The position numbers and the translations under genes were made by a program. A stretch of DNA of 64,000 bases, from contig NZ_FOAF01000008.1 of the NCBI RefSeq assembly GCF_900109575.1, positions 124,001-188,000 of the forward strand. Reading direction: 5' to 3'. How positions within the stretch are numbered: position 1 is the first letter of the stretch; each line of letters opens with the position of its first letter. The notes below the pieces were generated by a model that worked only from the letters and a program-made list of their open reading frames with translations, searched no databases and was not told where the DNA came from. This DNA comes from Olivibacter domesticus (GTDB taxonomy: Bacteria > Bacteroidota > Bacteroidia > Sphingobacteriales > Sphingobacteriaceae). Below are positions 54,348-62,767 of this stretch, piece by piece.

Positions 54348-55604
54348 ATGCAGGAAAAATTAGCTCCCTCACGGTGGTATAGAATCATACCAATTGTTTT
54401 TATTACGTATAGTTTAGCCTACCTCGACAGGGCTAATTTTGGCTTTGCCGCAGCAGGAGGTATGGCGGAGGACCTGAATATTACACCCAGTGTTTCTTCT
54501 TTACTGGGATCCTTGTTTTTTTTGGGTTATTTCTTTTTTCAGATTCCAGGGGCCCATTATGCCGCACATAAAAGTGCTAAAAAACTGATCTTTTGGTCAC
54601 TCATTCTATGGGGAATATTGGCCACGGCAACAGGTATGGTCAACAATGTCAACATGCTCATTATCATTCGCTTTATGTTGGGTGTGGTGGAAAGTGCTGT
54701 GATGCCTGCGATGCTTATTTTATTAAGTCAATGGTTTACCAAACAAGAACGCTCACGGGCTAACACCTTTTTAATTTTAGGTAACCCTGCTACCGTTTTG
54801 TGGATGTCGGTATTATCAGGGTATCTTATTCACGCCCTGGGCTGGCGGTGGATGTTTATTTTACAAGGCGCACCAGCAATTATATGGGCCTTTATATGGT
54901 GGCGCTTAATTGATGAAAAACCAAAGGACGCAAATTGGCTCATAGAAGAAGAACAGCTTGCTGTTGATGCCAAGTTACAAGAAGAACAGCAGTCTATAAA
55001 ACCAGTGAAAAATTATGCGGAAGCCTTTAGATCTAAAATGGTTATTCTGTTATGTTTACAATATCTCCTGTGGAGTATGGGTTTATATGGGTTTGTGATG
55101 TGGCTCCCGTCGATCATTAAAGCTGCCCCAAACATGGATATTGTTACTACGGGTTGGCTCTCCGCAGTACCCTATGTACTGGCCATTTTGGCTATGCTGG
55201 GCGCATCCTATGCATCAGATAAAACATTGAATCGAAAACTTTTCATTTGGCCCTTTCTATTGGTTGGTGCATTGGCGTTCTATGGTTCTTATTTAATAGG
55301 TACATATAATTTTTGGTTATCATTTACGCTTTTGGTCATTGCAGGCGGAGCCATGTATGCACCATACGGACCATTTTTTGCCGTTATTACAGAAGTGCTG
55401 CCAAAAAATGTGGCTGGTGGTGCATTGGGGTTAATTAATAGTATGGGAGCATTGGGCTCTTTTGCAGGTGCCTACATTGTAGGATACCTAAATGGTCTCA
55501 CCAAAGGTTTCGGTGCATCCTACTTATTGATGGCGGGGACGCTGTTATTATCAGCTATCTTAACAATAATCGTTGTGAGAACGCCAAAAAAAGATTTATT
55601 GTAA
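54348..55604 (+). CDS. MFS transporter, anion:cation symporter (ACS) family
   Basis: 418 aa from ATG 54348 (a TTG three codons earlier is possible). Twelve membrane helices. The first reads PIVFITYSLAYLDRANFGFA, the ACS-family signature seen in galactonate, glucarate, tartrate and phthalate transporters. GVVESAVMPAMLILLSQWFT, then KQERSRANTFLILGNP, is the conserved loop. It most likely imports an organic or sugar acid with protons, i.e. the substrate or product of the periplasmic enzymes encoded just upstream. Last gene of the tightly spaced run. Confidence 0.92.
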   Translation: MQEKLAPSRWYRIIPIVFITYSLAYLDRANFGFAAAGGMAEDLNITPSVSSLLGSLFFLGYFFFQIPGAHYAAHKSAKKLIFWSLILWGILATATGMVNNVNMLIIIRFMLGVVESAVMPAMLILLSQWFTKQERSRANTFLILGNPATVLWMSVLSGYLIHALGWRWMFILQGAPAIIWAFIWWRLIDEKPKDANWLIEEEQLAVDAKLQEEQQSIKPVKNYAEAFRSKMVILLCLQYLLWSMGLYGFVMWLPSIIKAAPNMDIVTTGWLSAVPYVLAILAMLGASYASDKTLNRKLFIWPFLLVGALAFYGSYLIGTYNFWLSFTLLVIAGGAMYAPYGPFFAVITEVLPKNVAGGALGLINSMGALGSFAGAYIVGYLNGLTKGFGASYLLMAGTLLLSAILTIIVVRTPKKDLL

Positions 55605-55995
55605 CAAAAAAATTCCATTTGTATAAATAACGAGACTATTTTCTCGGTAAGACTTGTTTTTTCACGATGTAAACAACATTATGTTAATACTTGTTAATTG
55701 GACTGTGTTGTTTGGTTGTTTTTTTTATATTTGTTTCGTAAAACTTAAAAATACCAATTTTTTATCAAGGGTATGGCATAGATGAGGAGGGGGATTTTGA
55801 TCGACGGTAAACTGATAAATATTTATAAAAACGTTTTAGCAATGAGTTTTTTAATTAAAAAACCGAAATAAATAACTAACAATCTTTGTGTGGACGAAAT
55901 ATGATTAATTCGCCAGTTAAGGGAAACATAGGGAAATACGACTATTTTAATTGTTAAAGGTGTTATTGACCAAAAACTAAACAACAAATAAACAG
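55605..55995. other. Intergenic leader before the GMC oxidoreductase
   Basis: 391 bp. TATATTTG at 55726-55733 is a perfect -7 element. TTG at 55708-55710 is the nearest -33-like box with a 15-bp spacer, shorter than usual. If used, it gives a 5' leader of about 255 nt, which contains the 18-bp perfect palindrome GTTTTTTAATTAAAAAAC at 55846-55863. No gene is visible. Confidence 0.5.
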
Positions 55996-57732
55996 ATGAA
56001 ACACTTTGAAATACAGGAGGACGAACAAGTTTACGATGCTATTGTAGTGGGTTCGGGTGCAGGAGGAGGTATGGCAGGGTATGTGCTTGCTCATGCCGGA
56101 CTTAAGGTTTTAATGTTAGAAGCGGGCCCTTTCTTTGATCCGGCCAAAGATGCTCTTCAATTGAGATGGCCTTGGGAATCTCCAAGACGTGGTGCATCAA
56201 CAGTACGACCATTTGGAGATTTTGATGCTGCTTTTGGCGGATGGCAGTTAGAGGGTGAACCATATTCTACGGCTGACGGGACTGATTTTCAATGGTTTCG
56301 TGCACGCATGTTGGGAGGACGCACCAACCATTGGGGGCGTATTTCGTTGAGAATGGGGCCTGACGATTTTAAACCGACGGATGGTGTAACGGCTGAATGG
56401 CCAATTACCTATGATGAGGTAAAGCCTTTTTACGACAAAGTTGATCGCCTTATTGGTGTTTATGGTACGGTAGAAGGACTCAAAAATGAACCTGATGGTA
56501 TATTTCTTAAACCGCCAAAGCCTAGACTAAATGAACTGTTTATTAAACGCGGAGCAAAAAAGGCGGGTGTTACCGTGATTCCTGGTAGAGGCTCGGTATT
56601 AACGGAAGCACTTCCGGGTGTAAAAGGGCGAGGAACATGTTTTTATTGTGGACAATGTGGACGGAGTTGTAAAGTGTACGCCGATTTTTCTTCTTCTTCT
56701 TGCTTGGTAATCCCCGCTATGAAAACAAATAACCTGAAGGTTATTGACAATGCTATGGTACGGGAGGTTTTAACGAATGATGAAGGCATAGCAACAGGCG
56801 TATCTTACGTGAATACGACCAATATGCAAGAGTATAGTGTCAGAGGGAAATTGGTTATTTTAGGAGCAAGTGCATGCGAATCGGCACGGCTTCTTCTTAA
56901 TTCAAAATCAAGTGTGCATCCAGATGGCTTAGGTAACAGTAGCGGATTGGTAGGTAGGTATCTACATGACTCAACCGGATCTAGTATGTCGGGCTTTATT
57001 CCTGAGTTGATGGAACGAAAACGCTATAACGAAGATGGTACAGGGAGTGTCCATATTTATTCTCCTTGGTGGTTAGACAATAAAAAACTTGATTTTCCAA
57101 GAGGATATCATATTGAATATGGTGGCGGTTTGCATATGCCTTCATATGGTTACCTTGATTGGGTTCCTAAAGTTAATGGTGCTGTTGCAGGAAAGGATGG
57201 TAAAAAGAAGGAACAAGGGGGCTATGGAGTTTCATTAAAAAATGATTATCGACGTTTCTATGGTGCAAATGTCGGAATGGCTGGCAGAGGTACGGCTTTG
57301 GCACATAAAGACAATTACTGTGAAATAGATCCTGCTAAAGTGGATAAATTTGGTATTCCGGTATTGCGTTTTCACTATAAGTGGGGTAGAGAGGAAGTGG
57401 CACAGGCAAAACACATGCAAGAAACATTTCGATCTATCATGCATGAAATGGGAGCAATTATTACTTCACCTACCTATGGTGCAGATACTTCATATGGCTT
57501 AGAGGCACCCGGAAAAATAATTCATGAAGGAGGAACGGTAAGGATGGGTAATGACCCTAAAACATCGGTGGTCAATAAGTGGTGCCAATTGCATGATTGT
57601 AAAAATCTATTTGTGGTTGATGCTGCACCGTTTGTACAACAAGGAGACAAGAATTTGACGTGGACTATCCTTGCTTTATCCATGCGGACAGCAGAGCATA
57701 TTTTAGAACAAAGAAGTAAACTAAACGTATAA
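55996..57732 (+). CDS. GMC family oxidoreductase, gluconate/sugar dehydrogenase FAD subunit-like
   Basis: 578 aa. The FAD-binding motif VVGSGAGGGMAGYVLAHAG is near residues 14-32. The LGGRTNHWGRIS segment, the catalytic C-terminal motif HEGGTVRMGND, then NLFVVDAAPFVQQGDKNLTW, are typical of the sugar dehydrogenase branch. A Cys cluster (CFYCGQCGRSC, about 215-225) resembles an iron-sulfur or structural site found in this branch. The protein itself has no signal peptide. Its partner (next gene, 7-bp gap) carries a Tat signal, so it is probably exported as a folded complex. Oxidises a sugar, glycoside or sugar acid; substrate unknown. Confidence 0.92.
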   Translation: MKHFEIQEDEQVYDAIVVGSGAGGGMAGYVLAHAGLKVLMLEAGPFFDPAKDALQLRWPWESPRRGASTVRPFGDFDAAFGGWQLEGEPYSTADGTDFQWFRARMLGGRTNHWGRISLRMGPDDFKPTDGVTAEWPITYDEVKPFYDKVDRLIGVYGTVEGLKNEPDGIFLKPPKPRLNELFIKRGAKKAGVTVIPGRGSVLTEALPGVKGRGTCFYCGQCGRSCKVYADFSSSSCLVIPAMKTNNLKVIDNAMVREVLTNDEGIATGVSYVNTTNMQEYSVRGKLVILGASACESARLLLNSKSSVHPDGLGNSSGLVGRYLHDSTGSSMSGFIPELMERKRYNEDGTGSVHIYSPWWLDNKKLDFPRGYHIEYGGGLHMPSYGYLDWVPKVNGAVAGKDGKKKEQGGYGVSLKNDYRRFYGANVGMAGRGTALAHKDNYCEIDPAKVDKFGIPVLRFHYKWGREEVAQAKHMQETFRSIMHEMGAIITSPTYGADTSYGLEAPGKIIHEGGTVRMGNDPKTSVVNKWCQLHDCKNLFVVDAAPFVQQGDKNLTWTILALSMRTAEHILEQRSKLNV

Positions 57733-57739
57733 CAACGAT

Positions 57740-58372
57740 ATGAACAGAAGAGACACGATAAAGGTCCTCGGCCTTACAACGGTTGGCACTGGTTTATTAT
57801 TAGAGTCGTGTGGGCCAGAGAATTCAAATAAACAAGTAGATAATGCAGCAGGTGAAGTTAAAAAGCTTGCTGGGGTACAAGAGTTTGAACATGAGCGAAA
57901 TGCGAAGTTAAATAGCGAGCGTTTTTTTACCGATGCAGAAATGGCAACTATCACCCTTTTAGCAGACATTATTATCCCAAAAGATGATTTCTCAGAAAGT
58001 GCTTCGAAAGCAGGGGTGCCTGATTTTATCGAGTTTATGGTGAAAGATATTCCAGCTTATAAGTTGCCCATGCGCGGCGGACTAAAATGGCTTGATATAC
58101 AATGTTTGAAGCGGTATAAACATGCTTTTATTGACTGCGATGAAAAGCAGCAACTAAGTATCTTGGATGAAATAGCTTATCCAGCGAAGGCCAAGCCCGA
58201 GATGCAACAAGGGGTGGCATTTTTTGATCTCATGCGTAACCTAACTGCTTCTGGTTTTTTCACAAGTGAAATAGGAGTTAAAGATATTGGTTATGTGGGT
58301 AATAGGCCCCAATTGTGGGAAGGGGTACCTGCAGATGTATTAAAACAATACGGATTCACAGAGGAATCTTAA
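57740..58372 (+). CDS. Gluconate 2-dehydrogenase subunit 3 family protein, Tat lipoprotein
   Basis: 210 aa. The Tat motif MNRRDTIKVLGLTTVG continues into a lipobox ending LLESC (Cys24). The Gluconate_2-dh3 domain includes EMATITLLADIIIPKDDFSE and VPDFIEFMVKDIPAYKLPMR. This small subunit stabilises and exports GMC dehydrogenases and anchors them in the membrane. It lies 7 bp after the GMC gene. A strong terminator follows the gene, closing the sugar-acid block. No cytochrome subunit is encoded here, so electrons must pass to another carrier. Confidence 0.92.
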   Translation: MNRRDTIKVLGLTTVGTGLLLESCGPENSNKQVDNAAGEVKKLAGVQEFEHERNAKLNSERFFTDAEMATITLLADIIIPKDDFSESASKAGVPDFIEFMVKDIPAYKLPMRGGLKWLDIQCLKRYKHAFIDCDEKQQLSILDEIAYPAKAKPEMQQGVAFFDLMRNLTASGFFTSEIGVKDIGYVGNRPQLWEGVPADVLKQYGFTEES

Positions 58373-58703
58373 TCTTGGTGCTGAAATAAATGGCTGAAAA
58401 TTAAGAGCGTGTATCAAGTTTATCATATCGATCAACACGAGATACACGCTCTCTTTGAACCTTAGAAACACCTTCCAACCGTGTGGTGTTTTCGTTCAAA
58501 TCAGAATTTTACTATTCTAATGAATATCAAAGTGTACGCTGAAGAATCGAAGGGTAGGGGCACTTAATGATGAGACTGCTTCTCCAACTTTATATTTAGC
58601 AGATCCGTTAAAACGTTCTAAATTGTTATTGCGAAAGGAAAAGATAGGTTATAAAGAGAAGCAATCTCTTGGATCAAAAGCGACAAATGTCGCACATCAG
58701 AAG
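58373..58703. other. Intergenic region after the GMC operon
   Basis: 331 bp. It holds the terminator at 58404-58452 and a weaker hairpin (AACACC / GGTGTT, 58467-58490, followed by TT). The rest, up to the convergent cold-shock-type gene, shows no credible coding sequence. Confidence 0.6.
58404..58457 (+). terminator. Terminator of the GMC / gluconate-dehydrogenase operon
   Basis: AGAGCGTGTATC (58404-58415) pairs perfectly with GATACACGCTCT (58441-58452). The loop is 25 nt, and CTTTG follows. Confidence 0.7.
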
Positions 58704-59171
58704 CTAGCCATTTTGATTTGCTTCTTTTTCTTTTACTATTTCAATCTCATAAGCTTGCAATCCTTTAGGGCTTTTCTGCACCTTAAAAGCAACTGCATCA
58801 TCCAGTTTTATCTCTTTTGGAGCATCTGAAATCAGAAAGAAAACACGCTCACCATGATTTGTATTAATGAAACCATAACCTCTTTCGTCATTATAAAATT
58901 TCACTTTGCCCTGAATCAAATCATCTCCTTCAACCATTTTGGGAGTACTGATCATGATTTCTTCTAACTTAACGTTAGATTTTTTAACTTCTAATGGTTT
59001 CTGAGTGGTTATATTTCCATTCTCATCCACATAGGCTAACATATCCTCAAACGATTTTCCCTTATTAGAATTCGTGAGTCTATTTTCTTTTTTTAGCTCT
59101 TTTTCTTTCTTTTTCTGTTCACGTTTTTTGTTCTGTTCTTTTTTACGAAATGTTTCTTGGCTTCTACCCAT
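58704..59171 (-). CDS. Cold-shock-domain protein with lysine-rich N-terminus
   Basis: 155 aa. The first 40 residues are almost entirely Lys, Glu, Arg and Asn (a coiled, basic tail). The C-terminal part has GKVKFYNDERGYGFI, matching the cold-shock RNP1 motif. The following strand is ERVFFLISDA, where RNP2 normally reads VFFH/VFVH, so the ring-stacking His is replaced by Leu. Members bind single-stranded nucleic acid and act as RNA chaperones. The tail may add nonspecific RNA binding. Monocistronic, with an AT-rich upstream region. Confidence 0.85.
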   Translation of the reverse strand: MGRSQETFRKKEQNKKREQKKKEKELKKENRLTNSNKGKSFEDMLAYVDENGNITTQKPLEVKKSNVKLEEIMISTPKMVEGDDLIQGKVKFYNDERGYGFINTNHGERVFFLISDAPKEIKLDDAVAFKVQKSPKGLQAYEIEIVKEKEANQNG

Positions 59172-59444
59172 ATATTTTTTTAAAGTTTAAATTTTAAATC
59201 GACCTGGATTACAATGAAGGAAGACCTGAGAAAGGTAGGTCTGGAGACAGAGTAAGTATGGTTTTCATCAAAGATACAAAAAAATAATTAAGCAGGTGTT
59301 TAATTATCACGGACGAGCTTTTGGATAGAAGGAAAGTCGAATGGAAAAGACTGTCTTTCAATTGTAAATTCAGGGTATTCTGGGATGGTTTCTCATTCAA
59401 AAGCAAAATATCTTTGCATATATGATTTTCACAAAAAAAATAAA

Positions 59445-60146
59445 ATGAAACGGAAATGTATTATTTTTCTAATGGCATTGATCGTTGGTGCCGTTATATT
59501 TGGGAATACTCCTAAAAGGCAAATGGCTAACCAGGAAATGCCTAAAGTGGAAGGATGGTTCTTCAGATCAGTAAGTGGCTATCCGGTCTCTATTGTTTTT
59601 GAACCAATTGCACTTTTTAAGAACGGTGATTATTTTGAAGTAGGAGAAGAACCGCTGGAAGAATTGGATATAGAAGTTTCTAAAATTAAAAAGCCCGAAG
59701 CGTGGGGAAGGTGGAACTTAACAAATGGAACTTACTTTCTTACCAATAGCAAAGGTAAAACGCACGGATATAAGTTAGGCGAAGGTAACTGGTTTCCCGC
59801 CTTTGGCTATGAAGATACATTCAAACTAAAACAACAATACGAACGTACCAGTGGAGGTGATTATGGTAATGGTACACAATCATTAGCCATCAGTAAGATT
59901 CGTTTCTTAGATGATAATCTGTTTACTGAGGGGCTGAATACCGGAATCGCTACACCGAATGCTGCTGCTTGGAAAAAAAGCGAGCATGCAGGTACCTATA
60001 AGATAAAGGGCCATACACTAATTCTCCACTATACTAATGGAAAAGAAATTCATCGATCTTTCGCAATAGGGGCCTCAGGCCGCCCCCCAAAACCTACCAC
60101 TAACATGATCTTTATTGGGGGAGATGCATTTATTGATAATGAATAG
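59445..60146 (+). CDS. Exported protein of unknown function
   Basis: 233 aa from ATG 59445; earlier in-frame codons would add a non-signal extension. The N-terminus MKRKCIIFLMALIVGAVIFG is a signal peptide or anchor. The mature protein is rich in Gly and aromatic residues, with beta-strand patterns (GRWNLTNGTYFLTNSKGKTH; AGTYKIKGHTLILHYTNGKE, then IHRSFAI). The last resembles the strand pair seen in lipocalin-like Bacteroidota proteins, but I do not recognise a family. Cytoplasmic function is unlikely. Confidence 0.6.
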   Translation: MKRKCIIFLMALIVGAVIFGNTPKRQMANQEMPKVEGWFFRSVSGYPVSIVFEPIALFKNGDYFEVGEEPLEELDIEVSKIKKPEAWGRWNLTNGTYFLTNSKGKTHGYKLGEGNWFPAFGYEDTFKLKQQYERTSGGDYGNGTQSLAISKIRFLDDNLFTEGLNTGIATPNAAAWKKSEHAGTYKIKGHTLILHYTNGKEIHRSFAIGASGRPPKPTTNMIFIGGDAFIDNE

Positions 60147-60243
60147 AAATTGCTTTAAGGTAATTGTTTCTATTATAGTGATATAAGAACAAACCGCTTA
60201 CTTGTTGGTTAAATTAATAGTAACAATTTAATAATAGCGGACT

Positions 60244-60405
60244 ATGATCAATTATTTCATAATTGCTTTGGTGTTGACTGTTGTAATCGTCTCGCTAATT
60301 TTGTATCTGCGGAGAAATGCTAGGGACAAAAAATCCTTAGGAGAGGGGTTGAACAGTCAGGACATAAAACCGGGCAGGCATGATAAAGATGATCAGGATA
60401 CGTAG
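60244..60405 (+). CDS. Small membrane protein (53 aa)
   Basis: Begins MINYFIIALVLTVVIVSLIL, a single N-terminal transmembrane helix. A basic stretch (YLRRNARDKKSLGEGL) and an acidic, hydrophilic tail ending HDKDDQDT follow. Such one-helix proteins with an RR-K junction and a charged tail are common in Bacteroidota genomes, but their function is unknown to me. A clear terminator follows directly, which supports expression as a single gene. Confidence 0.65.
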   Translation: MINYFIIALVLTVVIVSLILYLRRNARDKKSLGEGLNSQDIKPGRHDKDDQDT

Positions 60406-60419
60406 TTTTAGTTTTGGCG

Positions 60420-60445
60420 AACCCCCACTTAATGTGGGTTTTTAT
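60420..60445 (+). terminator. Terminator after the small membrane protein gene
   Basis: CCCAC-TTAAT-GTGGG (60424-60438) followed by TTTTTATA; flanking A and T extend the stem. On the other strand it lies just past the IorB-type stop codon. Confidence 0.8.
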
Positions 60446-60450
60446 ATATT

Positions 60451-62739
60451 CTAACTAGTCAAATCAATAGGTAATTTATAAATACGCTTACCCGTAGCGG
60501 CGTAAATAGCGTTACATAACGCCGGAGTAAAGGGCGGAACAGGTGGTTCTCCTACGCCTGTTGGTTTTGCTTCACTGTCGATAATATGTACATGAATTTG
60601 CTTTGGAGATTCGGGCATTCTGATAATTTGGTAACCATCATAATTGTTTTGGACAACCCTGCCGTTTTTAACAGTGATTTCACTTTTCAGTGCTAAACTC
60701 GCTGAAAATTGTGCACCGCCCTCAAATTGTGATTTCACTCGATCAATATTCACGGCTGTTCCACAATCTACTGCATAATGGACATTGTGAATGCTGATTT
60801 TTTTGTTGCTATCTACAGAAACTTCTACAATACAAGCCACATAGGTTAAAAAGCTCCTATGAGCCGCAAATCCAAGTGCCGATCCGGAAGACAGCTTTTT
60901 GCCCCAGCCAGCTTCTTTTGCCACACGTTGGATAACATTCTTCATCCGTGCTGTTTCCCATGGGTAGTCTGAAATATTTTCGCCATAGTTTGTATAAGTA
61001 CCATTTACCATCTCTTCATTAAAGGTAATGCTTCGGTCATCACCTAATAATTCCAGTGCTTGGGCTATTGGGTCCATCTTGCGAGCTTCTGCTATCTCAT
61101 CGAGCATCGTGCCGATCGCAAACACCTGAGGTATGTTGCGTACAGATCTGAGCCAACCAATACGTAGATGTGCTTTAGCATCATGGGTTTCTACTTTTAT
61201 AGACGGGACATTGTATGGGAAATCAGTTGCTCCTTGGCCTAACTCACCATCTGCTGCTTGTAATACAGCTGCATCAAAAGTAGCACTAATTGAAGGATAG
61301 GCGATATGGTGGTTCCAACCACTCAATTTATTGTCTTGATCTATTGTAGCCACTATTCTTTGCACGCTTAAAGCATGAAAAAAGTCGTGGTGGAGATCAT
61401 CTTCTCTGGTCCATTGTACTTTAATAGGCAATCCAGATTCTTTGGCAAGTATCGCAGCTTCTACGATAAAATCTGGCTTAGATTTTCTTCCAAAACCACC
61501 ACCCAATAGCGTTACGTTAACTTTTACCTTTTCGGCATTTATACCGAGCGCACTAGCAACAGCGTCTCTAGCGCCTTGTGGATGCTGGGTAGGCGCCCAA
61601 ATCTCACAGCTTCCATTCTTTATTACCGCTAAGGCATTAGGCGGTTCTACGGTAGCGTGAGCTAAATAAGGCGCAATATAAGTGTGTTCAATTAATTGTT
61701 TGGCACCCGCTTTTGCCTTATTGAAATCGCCACGATTTCTTCTCAATGTTCCACTTTTTTGTACTTCTTGCGTCAATTCTTCCAGCTGTTTAGTTGAATC
61801 ATATTGAGCATTAGGTCCTAAATCCCATTCTACTTCGAGCGCATCGCGCCCTTTAATAGCAGCCCAGGTATTTTCAGCAATTACCGCTACACCGCTTAAA
61901 GGCTTTTCGATCGTAGGTGGAATGTCTCCTCCTTTAATCGGGATAACTTTTATTACACCAGGTATGCTGAGTGTTTTCTTATCATCAAATGATTTTACTT
62001 TTCCACCCAAGGTCGGACAGCGTTTTATTACCGCTATTTTCATGTTTTCTACTACAGCATCGATACCAAAAATGGCTTTACCACTAACAATATCATGCAG
62101 GTCTATAATAGGCGTTTGATGGCCTATCATATTAAATTGAGTTCGATCTTTGAGCTTTATATCTTTTAGGGCTGGGATGGGTGAATTTTTTGCAGTTTCT
62201 ACCAGCTCCCCGAAGCCGATTGATTTATTTGATGTTTTATGAATTACCTGGCTATTCTCCGTATCACATTCTGTTATAGGTACATCCCACTTTTGGGCAG
62301 CAGCTTGTATGAGTAGTAGTTTCGCTATGGCTCCTGCTTCACGCATGGGTTTATAGAACATTCTGACAGAAAAAGAACCGTCTGTATTCTGACTTCCATA
62401 GGTCTTTTCATCTCCTTCTGCCTGAATAATACGTACTTTACTCCAGTTGGCTCCCAGCTCATCTGCAACAATAAGGGGAAGGGAAGTGCGGATACCTTGT
62501 CCCATTTCTGATCGATGCGCAATAATGACGACCTCGCCATCAGACGTAATTCTTAGGTATACATTAGGAGCTAAAGTGGAGATTTTCTTTCCTTTTTCAT
62601 TGCAACTGAAGAAATTTATACCAAGTACCAATCCGCCGGTTAACATTCCACCGATTTTTATGAAATCTCTTCTGGATGCTTTAAACACTTGCGAACTTAC
62701 ATCTTTTGACTTTTTTTGAAAAGGTGCTAGAATATTCAT
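60451..62739 (-). CDS. Molybdenum hydroxylase large subunit, IorB-type, Tat-exported
   Basis: 762 aa. The Tat motif SRRDFIKIGGML (22-33) leads into a hydrophobic segment ending FFSC (Cys46). Molybdopterin-binding aldehyde/xanthine oxidase fold: HRSEMGQGIRTSLPLIVADE, then the GGGFGRKSKPDFIVEA loop, EPPNALAV, and the C-terminal GVGEPPVPPFTPALCNAIYA with the catalytic Glu in GVGEPP. This GxGEP form is typical of the isoquinoline oxidoreductase / periplasmic aldehyde dehydrogenase branch. It forms a complex with the iron-sulfur subunit encoded 28 bp upstream. Probably oxidises an aldehyde or N-heterocycle in the periplasm. No cytochrome subunit is next to it. Confidence 0.92.
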   Translation of the reverse strand: MNILAPFQKKSKDVSSQVFKASRRDFIKIGGMLTGGLVLGINFFSCNEKGKKISTLAPNVYLRITSDGEVVIIAHRSEMGQGIRTSLPLIVADELGANWSKVRIIQAEGDEKTYGSQNTDGSFSVRMFYKPMREAGAIAKLLLIQAAAQKWDVPITECDTENSQVIHKTSNKSIGFGELVETAKNSPIPALKDIKLKDRTQFNMIGHQTPIIDLHDIVSGKAIFGIDAVVENMKIAVIKRCPTLGGKVKSFDDKKTLSIPGVIKVIPIKGGDIPPTIEKPLSGVAVIAENTWAAIKGRDALEVEWDLGPNAQYDSTKQLEELTQEVQKSGTLRRNRGDFNKAKAGAKQLIEHTYIAPYLAHATVEPPNALAVIKNGSCEIWAPTQHPQGARDAVASALGINAEKVKVNVTLLGGGFGRKSKPDFIVEAAILAKESGLPIKVQWTREDDLHHDFFHALSVQRIVATIDQDNKLSGWNHHIAYPSISATFDAAVLQAADGELGQGATDFPYNVPSIKVETHDAKAHLRIGWLRSVRNIPQVFAIGTMLDEIAEARKMDPIAQALELLGDDRSITFNEEMVNGTYTNYGENISDYPWETARMKNVIQRVAKEAGWGKKLSSGSALGFAAHRSFLTYVACIVEVSVDSNKKISIHNVHYAVDCGTAVNIDRVKSQFEGGAQFSASLALKSEITVKNGRVVQNNYDGYQIIRMPESPKQIHVHIIDSEAKPTGVGEPPVPPFTPALCNAIYAATGKRIYKLPIDLTS

Positions 62740-62767
62740 GGAATCAACAATCTTTTAAGTAAATGTG

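Noticed and set aside
58623-58829. 68-codon plus-strand frame after the GMC operon
   Set aside because: Overlaps the end of the cold-shock-type gene in antisense, starts with a rare codon, has a low-complexity hydrophobic tail and no ribosome site.
60451-62739. Source of the molybdenum-hydroxylase fragment at 6268-6387
   Set aside because: This gene's C-terminus (GVGEPPVPPF ... KLPIDLTS) differs clearly from the fragment (GIGELGIT ... LTSDKLL), so the fragment comes from another subfamily.
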